A program made the translations under genes and the position numbers. The notes under the pieces are model-generated. The model did no database searches. It saw nothing but the letters and a program-made list of their open reading frames with translations, and was not told the DNA's origin. A stretch of 64,000 nucleotides of DNA from an uncultured Clostridia bacterium (GTDB taxonomy: Bacteria > Bacillota > Clostridia > TANB77 > CAG-508). Where the stretch lies: contig CAQDYY010000002.1 of NCBI GenBank assembly GCA_948777935.1, forward strand, positions 75,937-139,936, in the 5' to 3' direction. Shown in pieces: positions 53,985 to 62,400 of this stretch (positions within the stretch are counted from its first letter, which is position 1; every line of letters begins with the position of its first letter).

Positions 53985-54918
53985 ATGGAAAATGCAATTG
54001 ACAAATTAATTGACAAAATAAAACAAATGGACAACCCTACAGTAATAGGGCTAGACCCAAGGTACAGCATGATACCAGAATGCATAACAAAAAAATATGA
54101 CAAAACAATAAAAGGAGCATGTGAAGCAATATTAGAATTTAATAAAGCATTAATAGACGCTACATATGACATCATTCCGGCAGTAAAACCACAAATAGCA
54201 TTTTATGAAATGTTTGGAACAGACGGAATAGAAATATTTAATAAAACATGTAAATATGCAAAAGAAAAAGGAATGATAGTAATAGCAGACATAAAAAGAG
54301 GCGACATAGGCTCAACTGCAGAAGGGTACTCTAATGCATACCTTGGAAAAACACCATTAGAAGAAATAGAACAATCAATATTTGATGTAGACTTTGTAAC
54401 ACTTAACCCATATTTAGGAATAGATGGAATAAAACCATTTATAGAAGACTGCAAAAAATATGGAAAAGGAGTATTCATAATAGACAAAACATCAAACCCA
54501 TCATCAGGAGAACTACAAGATCTAAAACTAGAAAACGGAAAAACAATATATGAAGAAGTAGCAAGCTTAATAGAAAAATGGGGAGAAGAACTAAGAGGAA
54601 AATATGGATATAGTAGTATCTCTAGTGTTGTAGGAGCAACATATCCAGAACAATTACAATCTTTAAGAAAATTAGCACCACACACATTTTTCTTAATTCC
54701 AGGATATGGAGCACAACGGAGGAAAAGCAGAAGATATAGCACTAGGGTTTGACGAAAATGGAATAGGAGGAATAATAAACGCATCAAGAAGCCTAATGTG
54801 TGCATACAAAAAAGACATATGGAAAGAAAAATATACACAAGAAGAATTTGCAAAAGCAACAAGAGCAGAAGCAATCCGCATGAGAGACGAACTAAACCAA
54901 GCAATAAAAAATAAATAA
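53985..54918 (+). CDS. pyrF: Orotidine 5'-phosphate decarboxylase (subfamily 2) with one CGGA codon
   Basis: 310 aa when CGGA at 54717-54720 is read as one residue. Converts OMP to UMP. ATG after AAGGAGA. Motifs: VIGLDPR at the start, catalytic ADIKRGDIGST (Lys/Asp charge network), and phosphate-binding PGYGAQ-G-GKAEDIA. Triplet reading goes off frame exactly inside the conserved GAQGG loop and stops at 54752 with QRRKSRRYSTRV, losing the C-terminal 65 residues (IALGFDENGIGGIINASR). That loop closes over the phosphate, so the triplet product should be inactive. The following pyrK and pyrD are intact, which argues against decay of the pathway. Confidence 0.93.
54717..54720 (+). other. CGGN four-base codon, pyrF (CAA CGGA GGA)
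   Basis: Falls on the first glycine of the near-invariant GAQGG phosphate loop of OMP decarboxylases. This is the clearest evidence that the residue inserted is glycine. Confidence 0.88.
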
Positions 54919-54921
54919 CAT

Positions 54922-54971
54922 GTAGGGGCATCGTTTGTGGGAATACCCGTGAGACAGACACCACTGTGCCC
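54922..54971 (+). repeat. REP-like repeat, copy 3
   Basis: Between pyrF and pyrK; ends 21 bp before the pyrK start codon, so it will be part of the polycistronic mRNA. Confidence 0.85.
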
Positions 54972-54992
54972 TTTAATATAAGGAGGAAAGAA

Positions 54993-55787
54993 ATGAAAAT
55001 AAACTGTAAAGCAGAAATTACAAAAATCGAACAATTAAATAAAGACACATACAAATATAGTATAAAAGCAGATGAAATAGTAAAACAAGCACGAGCAGGA
55101 CAATTCATAGAAATACGAGTTGTAGATAACATTGAACCATTACTTAGAAGACCAATAAGCATATATAACCTAGACAAACAAAATGGAATACTAGAATTCA
55201 TATTCCAAGTAAAAGGAAAAGGAACAACATTATTAGCAGAGCGTAAAGTAGGAGAAAAGCTAGATATCGTTGGACCATTAGGATATGGAACATTTAGTAT
55301 AAAAGAATATAAAAATGTAGCAATAATAGGAGGAGGAATAGGAACATTTCCGCTATATGAGCTCGCAAAAGAATTAAAAGAACAAACAAGTACAAACATA
55401 CATATTTATATAGGATTTAGAAATAAAGAACTAATAACATTAGAAGAGGAATTTAAAAGTGTATCAAATGAATTAACAATAACAACAGATGACGGAAGCT
55501 ACGGAATACAAGGATTTGCAATAAACGAACTAAAAAAAGACTGTGAAAAACAACAACCAGACAAAATATTTGCATGTGGTCCATTACCAATGCTAAAAGC
55601 AGTTCAAAGTTACGCAAACGAAAACAACATACCATGTGAAATATCACTAGAACAAAAAATGGCATGTGGAATTGGAGCATGTTTAGGATGTGCAGTAAAA
55701 ACTGCCAAAAGCCCAAGTGACGCACCAGAATATTGGCACGTATGTAAAGCTGGACCAGTATTTAACGCAAAAGACGTAGAAATATAA
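54993..55787 (+). CDS. pyrK: Dihydroorotate dehydrogenase electron-transfer subunit
   Basis: 264 aa, ATG 54993 after AAGGAGG; a longer GTG start at 54966 lies inside the REP repeat. FAD-binding RRPISIYN, NAD-binding IIGGGIGTFP, and the C-terminal 2Fe-2S motif CGIGACLGC with a fourth Cys in WHVCKAGPVF. It passes electrons from PyrD (class 1B) to NAD. Paired with pyrD downstream. Confidence 0.95.
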   Translation: MKINCKAEITKIEQLNKDTYKYSIKADEIVKQARAGQFIEIRVVDNIEPLLRRPISIYNLDKQNGILEFIFQVKGKGTTLLAERKVGEKLDIVGPLGYGTFSIKEYKNVAIIGGGIGTFPLYELAKELKEQTSTNIHIYIGFRNKELITLEEEFKSVSNELTITTDDGSYGIQGFAINELKKDCEKQQPDKIFACGPLPMLKAVQSYANENNIPCEISLEQKMACGIGACLGCAVKTAKSPSDAPEYWHVCKAGPVFNAKDVEI

Positions 55788-55802
55788 AAAGATGCAACAT
55801 GT

Positions 55803-55854
55803 GTAGGGGCACGTTTAAAGGGAATACCCTTTAGACCTGACACCACTGTGCCCC
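55803..55854 (+). repeat. REP-like repeat, copy 4
   Basis: Between pyrK and pyrD, with the variant middle GTTTAAAGGGAATACCC shared with copy 1. Confidence 0.85.
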
Positions 55855-55903
55855 ATCCAAACATACAAATACAAAATAAGCCAAAATTGAAAGGAGAAAA
55901 TAA

Positions 55904-56812
55904 ATGAACACAAGTGTAAATCTAGCAGGAATAAAAATGAAAAATCCAGTAACAGTAGCATCAGGAACATTTGGATATGGAAGAGAATTTGAAGAATTTA
56001 TAGACTTAAACAAACTAGGAGGAATTTGCACAAAAGGAACATCATTAAAACCAAAAGCAGGAAACAAACCACCAAGAGTATATGAGACACCAGCAGGAAT
56101 GTTAAATGCAATAGGACTACAAAACCCAGGAGTAGAATACTTCATGAACAATGACTTACCATACCTAAAAAAGTTTAACACAGCAATAATCGTAAACGCA
56201 TGTGGAAGCACAATAGAAGATTATGTTGAACTTGCAAAAGTACTAAATACACTAGACATAGATGGAGTAGAGTTAAACCTTTCATGTCCAAATGTAAAAG
56301 CAGGATGCTTAGCATTTGGAACAACATATGAAGGAGTAAAAGAAGTAACATCTCAGGTAAGAAAAGTATTAGATAAACCATTAATAGTAAAACTAACACC
56401 AAATGTAACAGATATAACAGCCCCTGCAATGGGAGCACAAGATGCGGGAGCAGATGGAGTATCTTTAATTAATACTTTACTTGGAATGAGTATAGATATA
56501 CACACAAGAAGACCACATCTAGCAAACAACACAGGAGGGCTATCTGGGCCATGTGTAAAACCAGTAGGAGTTAGAATGGTATATCAAGTGTCACAGAAAG
56601 TAAACATACCAATATTAGGATTAGGCGGAATTGTAACAGGAGAAGATGCGGTAGAATACATGTTAGCAGGGGCGAGCGCAATATCAGTAGGAACAGGAAA
56701 TTTCATAGCACCAGACACAGCAATAAAAGTAGTAGAAGGAATTGAAAACTATATGAAAAAATACAATATAGAAGATATAAATGAAATCGTAGGAACAGTG
56801 CAAATGAACTAA
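55904..56812 (+). CDS. pyrD: Dihydroorotate dehydrogenase, class 1B catalytic subunit
   Basis: 302 aa after AAAGGAG. FMN-barrel protein with NLSCPNVK, where Cys is the catalytic base of class 1 enzymes, and the FMN-phosphate loops GLGGIVTGEDA and ISVGTGNF. Oxidises dihydroorotate to orotate and uses PyrK to reach NAD. Orotate must then be joined to PRPP by PyrE; the only PRTase-like gene in the window is the distant one at 16988-17845. Confidence 0.95.
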   Translation: MNTSVNLAGIKMKNPVTVASGTFGYGREFEEFIDLNKLGGICTKGTSLKPKAGNKPPRVYETPAGMLNAIGLQNPGVEYFMNNDLPYLKKFNTAIIVNACGSTIEDYVELAKVLNTLDIDGVELNLSCPNVKAGCLAFGTTYEGVKEVTSQVRKVLDKPLIVKLTPNVTDITAPAMGAQDAGADGVSLINTLLGMSIDIHTRRPHLANNTGGLSGPCVKPVGVRMVYQVSQKVNIPILGLGGIVTGEDAVEYMLAGASAISVGTGNFIAPDTAIKVVEGIENYMKKYNIEDINEIVGTVQMN

Positions 56813-56827
56813 AAAGGGGAAATAAAT

Positions 56828-58084
56828 ATGATAAAATTAATTGTAGGAATCCAATGGGGAGACGAAGGAAAAGGAAGAGCATCACACTTTGAATCAAAAA
56901 ATGCAAAAATAGTAGTAAGAGCAACAGGAGGAAACAATGCAGGCCACACAGTAGTAGCAAATGGAAAAAAATACAAAATGCACTTATTACCTTCATCAAT
57001 AATTAGAAAAAATGTAAACTGTATTATAGCACCAGGAGTAGTAATAGACCCAGAAGTATTAATATCAGAAATAGAAGAAATGGAAAAAGCAGGAATAACA
57101 ATTACAAAAGACAGATTTCATATTAGTGAGAGAGCACATGTCATATTACCACACCATAAAAAACTAGATGGATTATACGAAAAACTAAAAGCAAAAAAAA
57201 TAGGAACAACCAAAAGAGGAATAGGACCATGTTATGCAGAAAAATGCAACAGAACAGGAATCCGTATGTTTGATTTATGCAATACTAGTACATTAAAAAA
57301 GAAAATAGAAGAAGATTTACTACTAGCAAACACAATGTTTAAACAATATGGAGAAGAACTAGTAAATCCAGAAGAAGAATACGAACTATGCATAAAATGT
57401 GCAGAAAAATTAGTACCATACATATGTGATACAGGATCAATACTTATACAAGCAGATGAAAAAAACGAAAACATAGTAGTAGAAGGAGCACAAGCACTAT
57501 ACTTAGACTTAGACCATGGAGACTACCCATATGTTACATCATCAAACTGTAACGCCTCAGGAACAGCCTCAGGAGCGGGAATAGGACCAACAAAAGTAGA
57601 CGAAGTAATAGGAGTTATGAAAGCATATTGTTCAAGAGTAGGAGAAGGACCATTTACAACAGAGCAAGATAATGAAATAGGAGACAAAATAAGAGAACTA
57701 GGATATGAATATGGAACAACAACAGGAAGACCAAGAAGATGTGGATGGCTAGACTTAGTAATGGTAAAAAATGCATGCTTTGTATGTGGATTAACCAGTT
57801 TATGTGTAAACCATATAGACACAATAGGAAAACTAGAAAAAATTAAAGTATGTATTGGATATGAATACAAAGGAAACAATATAGAATATGTACCAATAGA
57901 TAGAGAATATTGCAAACCAATATATAAAGAATTTGAAGGTTGGGAAACAAACGAAACAATGACAGAATATGAAAAACTACCAGAAAATGCAAAAAAATAT
58001 ATAAAATTTATAGAAGAATACACAAAAGTAAAAGTACAGTATATTGGAATTGGCGCAGATGAAAAACAAACAATAGTAAGATAG
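56828..58084 (+). CDS. purA: Adenylosuccinate synthetase
   Basis: 418 aa, 15 bp after pyrD, ATG after AGGGGAA. GTP-dependent ligation of IMP and aspartate, first step to AMP. Motifs: VGIQWGDEGKGR (P-loop-like, catalytic Asp), GGNNAGHTV (catalytic His), and TTTGRPRRCGWLD. The glycine-rich N-terminus and length fit the family. Directly linked to the pyr genes. Confidence 0.95.
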   Translation: MIKLIVGIQWGDEGKGRASHFESKNAKIVVRATGGNNAGHTVVANGKKYKMHLLPSSIIRKNVNCIIAPGVVIDPEVLISEIEEMEKAGITITKDRFHISERAHVILPHHKKLDGLYEKLKAKKIGTTKRGIGPCYAEKCNRTGIRMFDLCNTSTLKKKIEEDLLLANTMFKQYGEELVNPEEEYELCIKCAEKLVPYICDTGSILIQADEKNENIVVEGAQALYLDLDHGDYPYVTSSNCNASGTASGAGIGPTKVDEVIGVMKAYCSRVGEGPFTTEQDNEIGDKIRELGYEYGTTTGRPRRCGWLDLVMVKNACFVCGLTSLCVNHIDTIGKLEKIKVCIGYEYKGNNIEYVPIDREYCKPIYKEFEGWETNETMTEYEKLPENAKKYIKFIEEYTKVKVQYIGIGADEKQTIVR

Positions 58085-58112
58085 GGTATCCTAAAAAGGA
58101 ACCCTATTTTTC
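58081..58112 (+). terminator. Terminator after purA
   Basis: ATAGGGTATCCT / AGGAACCCTAT stem with T tract, starting at the purA stop. Confidence 0.8.
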
Positions 58113-58142
58113 ATATTTCCGTAAGAAAAACGTCAAAAAATC

Positions 58143-58171
58143 TTGTAAAAAAATGCAAAATATAGTATTAT
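58143..58171 (+). promoter_or_regulatory. Promoter of purM
   Basis: TTGTAA (58143-58148), 17-bp spacer, TATTAT (58166-58171). A REP-like repeat follows within the leader. Confidence 0.5.
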
Positions 58172-58184
58172 AAAAAGGTATAAA

Positions 58185-58235
58185 GTAGGGGCATCGTTTG
58201 TGGGAATACCCGTGAGACATGACACCACTGTGCCC
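58185..58235 (+). repeat. REP-like repeat, copy 5
   Basis: In the purM leader; almost identical to the copy at 54922. Confidence 0.85.
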
Positions 58236-58260
58236 TTAGATTTTGGAAGGAGATGCTCTT

Positions 58261-59301
58261 ATGGAAAAAAGTTTTAGTAACAGTTATAAAGAAGCAGGAG
58301 TAGATGTAACAGCAGGTTATAAATCTGTAGAATTAATGAAAAAATCAGTACAAGCAACATATACAAGTGGCGTTGTATCAGACCTTGGTGGTTTTGGAGG
58401 TCTATTTGCTATAGACAAAGGGGCAATGGAAGAACCAATTTTAGTTTCTGGAACAGATGGTGTTGGAACAAAACTAAAATTGGCTTTTTTAATGAATAAG
58501 CATGACACAATAGGACAAGATTGTGTTGCAATGTGTGTTAATGACATTATCTGTTGTGGTGCAAAACCATTATTTTTCTTAGATTACATATCACTATGGA
58601 AAAACATACCAGAAATGGTAGCAACAATTGTAAATGGAGTAGCCGAAGGTTGTGTAAAAGCAGGATGTGCCTTAGTAGGAGGAGAGACAGCAGAAATGCC
58701 GGGGTTATATTTAGAAAATGAATATGATTTAGCAGGGTTTAGTGTTGGTATAGTAGACAAGAAAAAAATGATAAACCCCAACTCAATAGAAGTAGGAGAT
58801 GTAGTAATCGGACTTGCATCATCAGGGGTTCATTCAAACGGATTTTCATTAGTAAGAAAAATATTTAATGTAAACGAAGAAAATCTAAAAGAATATAGAG
58901 AAGAATTAGGAACAACATTAGGGGAAGCACTACTTACACCAACAAAAATATATGTAAAACCAGTATTAGAGTTAATTTCAAAAGTAAATGTAAAAGGAAT
59001 CTCACATATTACAGGAGGAGGCTTTTACGAAAACATGCCAAGAATGCTAAACGAAAATGTAGCATTAAACATAGATAAAAACTCATATGAAGTACCAGCA
59101 ATATTTAAACTATTACAAAAAGAAGGAGACATCCCATTAAGAGACATGTATAACACATTTAACATGGGAATAGGAATGAGCTTAATAGTTTCAAAAGAAG
59201 AAAAAGAAAAAGCACTACAAATACTAAAACAAGCAGGAGAAAAAGCCTATGTAATAGGAGAAGTAACAAAAGGAAACAAAGAAATAAACATAAATTTATA
59301 A
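58261..59301 (+). CDS. purM: Phosphoribosylformylglycinamidine cyclo-ligase (AIR synthetase)
   Basis: 346 aa from ATG 58261 after AAGGAGA; an upstream TTG at 58243 has no ribosome site. Closes the imidazole ring using ATP. Motifs: YKEAGVDVTAGYKSV at the start, GTDGVGTKLKLA (ATP site), CVNDIICCGA, GGETAEMPG and HITGGGFYEN. Complete and of normal length. Confidence 0.95.
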   Translation: MEKSFSNSYKEAGVDVTAGYKSVELMKKSVQATYTSGVVSDLGGFGGLFAIDKGAMEEPILVSGTDGVGTKLKLAFLMNKHDTIGQDCVAMCVNDIICCGAKPLFFLDYISLWKNIPEMVATIVNGVAEGCVKAGCALVGGETAEMPGLYLENEYDLAGFSVGIVDKKKMINPNSIEVGDVVIGLASSGVHSNGFSLVRKIFNVNEENLKEYREELGTTLGEALLTPTKIYVKPVLELISKVNVKGISHITGGGFYENMPRMLNENVALNIDKNSYEVPAIFKLLQKEGDIPLRDMYNTFNMGIGMSLIVSKEEKEKALQILKQAGEKAYVIGEVTKGNKEININL

Positions 59302-59313
59302 AAGAACATTAAA

Positions 59314-59354
59314 ATAGTAGAGTAAAGGCCCCTTTACTTAAGGGCAATGCTGTC
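59314..59354. repeat. Fragment of the MITE-like repeat
   Basis: ATAGTAGAGTAAAGGCCCC with TTTACTTAAGG matches the second half of the full copies (for example 15845-15871); the end hairpin and terminal inverted repeat are missing. A partial or decayed copy. Confidence 0.6.
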
Positions 59355-59387
59355 AACTTAAGAGGTATCAGTTGAAAATAGAGAGAT

Positions 59388-59440
59388 GTAGGGGCACCGT
59401 TTGTTGGGAATACATCGTAGGACATGACACCACTGTGCCC
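59388..59440 (+). repeat. REP-like repeat, copy 6
   Basis: Between purM and purL; the middle is diverged (TACATCGTAGGACATG). Confidence 0.8.
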
Positions 59441-59469
59441 TGCAAAAACAAAAAATAGGAGGAATAAAA

Positions 59470-62400
59470 ATGGTAAGAAGAATTTATGTACAAAAAAAAG
59501 AAGGCTTTAATGTAGAAGCAAAAGAAGTTTTTACAGACTTAAAAGAAAACTTACAAATAAAAGAACTAGAAGAAGTAATCATATTAAACAGATATGATGT
59601 AGATGGAATAGATGACAAAACATATGAAAAAGCAAAAAACACCGTATTCTCAGAGCCACAAGTAGATATATGTTTTGACGAAAACTATGAATTTAAAAAA
59701 GAAGACACAATATTTGCGGTAGAATTTTTACCGGGGCAATTCGACCAAAGAGCCAGTTCCCTAGAAGAATGCTTGCAAATTATTAGTGGAGGAAAAAGAC
59801 CAATAGCAAAAACTGCAAAAGTATATATACTAAAAGGAAAACTAAACGAAAATCAAATACAAAAAATAAAAAAATACTTAATAAACAGTGTAGACTCAAG
59901 AGAAGCAAGCCTTGAAAAACCAAGTAATATAGAAAACCAAACAGAAGAACCAGAAGATGTAAAAACAATTGAAGGATTTATAAACATGACAGAACAAGAT
60001 GCAGAAAAATTCTATCAAAAATATGGTTTTGCAATGGATATAGAAGACTTAAAATTCTGCCAAAAATACTTTAGAGACACAGAAAAAAGAGACCCAAGCA
60101 TGACAGAAATGAAAATGATAGACACATACTGGTCAGACCATTGCCGTCATACAACATTTCTTACAAAACTAGAAGTAGTAGATATAAAATGGGAGTTAGT
60201 ACAAAAAGTATATGAAGACTATATAAATTCTAGAAAATATGTATATGAAGACCGTAAAAAAGACATATGCCTAATGGATGTTGCAACAATTGCAGCAAAA
60301 GAATTAAAGAAAAAGGGAATATTAAAAGACCTAGATGAATCAGAAGAAATTAATGCATGTAGCATAAAAGCAACAATTGAAGTAGATGGAAAACCAGAAG
60401 AATATCTAATAATGTTCAAAAACGAAACACACAATCACCCAACAGAAATAGAGCCATTTGGAGGAGCAGCAACATGTTTAGGAGGAGCAATAAGAGACCC
60501 ATTATCAGGACGTGTATATGTATATCAAGCAATGCGTGTAACAGGATGTGCAGATCCAACAGTAGCAATAGAAGACACACTTCCAAACAAACTACCACAA
60601 CGTAAATTAACAAACGAAGCAGCAAGAGGATATTCATCATATGGAAACCAAATAGGGCTTGCAACAGGACAAGTAACAGAAATTTATCATCCGGGATATG
60701 TAGCAAAACGTCTAGAAATAGGAGCACTTATAGGAGCAGCGCCTGCCAAAAATGTAATTAGACTTCGTCCAGAACCGGGAGATAAAGTAATACTATTAGG
60801 AGGAAGAACAGGAAGAGATGGATGTGGAGGAGCAACAGGATCATCAAAAGCACACACAAGTAGTTCACTTACAACATGTGGAGCAGAAGTACAAAAAGGA
60901 AATGCACCAGAAGAAAGAAAAATACAAAGATTATTCCGTAATCCAGAAGTAACAAAATTAATAAAACGTTGTAACGATTTTGGAGCAGGAGGAGTATCAG
61001 TTGCGGTTGGAGAATTAGCAGATGGATTAGTAATAAATCTAGACAAAGTACCAAAAAAATATGAAGGATTAGACGGAACAGAACTTGCAATATCAGAATC
61101 ACAAGAAAGAATGGCAGTAGTAGTAAGGGCAAGTGATGTAGAAGAATTTGAAAGATTAGCATCTCTAGAAAATATAGAAACAAGCCTTGTAGCAGATGTG
61201 GTAGAAGAACCAAGAGTAAAAATGTACTGGAGAGGAAAATGCATAGTAGATATAAGCCGTGAATTCTTAGATACAAACGGAGATGTAAAAAAACAAAATG
61301 CAACAATTACTAAACCAGAAGGATTAGAAGAATATTTTGATGAAACAAAAAAACAAGAAAATTGTTATAAAACAACAGGAAGTAATTGTGAAAAAACAAA
61401 AAAATGGAAAAAAGTAATTTCAAACTTAAACTGTTGTTCACAAAAAGGATTAGTAGAAAGATTTGATAGCACAATAGGTGCAGCAACAGTATTAATGCCA
61501 TTTGGTGGAAAACATCAGCTAACACCAGCAGAAGCAATGTGTGCAAAAATTCCAACACTAGATGGATACACAAACTCTGGAACAATAATGTCATATGGAT
61601 ATGATCCATATTTATCAGAAATAAGCCCATTTCATGGAGCAATATTCGCAGTAGTAGATTCAGTTACTAAATATGTAGCATGTGGAGGAGATTATCATAA
61701 AGCATGGTTAACATTCCAAGAATACTTTGAAAAACTAAGAAATGAAGGGGCAAGATGGGGAAAACCATTAGCAGCACTTTTAGGAGCATACTTAGTACAA
61801 AAAGAATTAGGAATTGCAGCAATTGGAGGAAAAGACTCTATGTCTGGTTCATACAATGAACTTGATGTACCACCAACACTAACATCATTCTGTGTAGGAG
61901 TTGTAGATACTAACAAAGTAGTATCAAATGAATTTAAAAAAGTAGGTTCAAAAGTATATATGTTAAATACAAAATATACAAAAGAATTCGTACCAGACTT
62001 TGAAAACTTAAAAACAAACTATGAAACAATTCATAAATTAATAAAAGAAGGCAAAGTATTATCAGTTGCTACAGTAAGGCAACATGGAATAGCAGAAACT
62101 ATAAGTAAAATGTGCTTTGGAAATAAGATAGGATTTGAATTTAAAATAGATAAATGCCTATTCAAACCACGTTATGGAACATTCATAATTGAAGCATCAG
62201 AAGAATTAAATATAGAAGGATTAAATATAGAAGGATTAGAGCTATTAGGAAACACAATAAAGGAAGAAGAAATACAAATTTCAGAAAACGAAAAACTAGA
62301 TTTAGAAGAACTAATAACACTTTGGGAAAAACCACTAGAAAAAGTATTCCCTACAAAAGTAAATGTAGGGGCACCGTTTGCGGGAATACCCGTAATACAT

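Noticed and set aside
176..54720. Random sequencing or assembly errors as the cause of the frame breaks
   Set aside because: Errors would not all be C before GG at the first position of a glycine codon, and would not coincide with the complete absence of CGG as a triplet. A systematic motif-linked error is kept as the main rival explanation.
173..54918. Treating tex, the protease, the giant RCC1 gene, the DUF6273 gene and pyrF as pseudogenes
   Set aside because: Each break is at an in-frame CGG and nowhere else; the bodies show no other decay, and pyrF sits among intact pathway genes.
54203..55399. Long minus-strand ORF of 398 aa opposite pyrF/pyrK
   Set aside because: Rich in Ser/Phe/Leu as expected for the antisense of A-rich coding DNA; no ribosome site and it overlaps two recognised genes.
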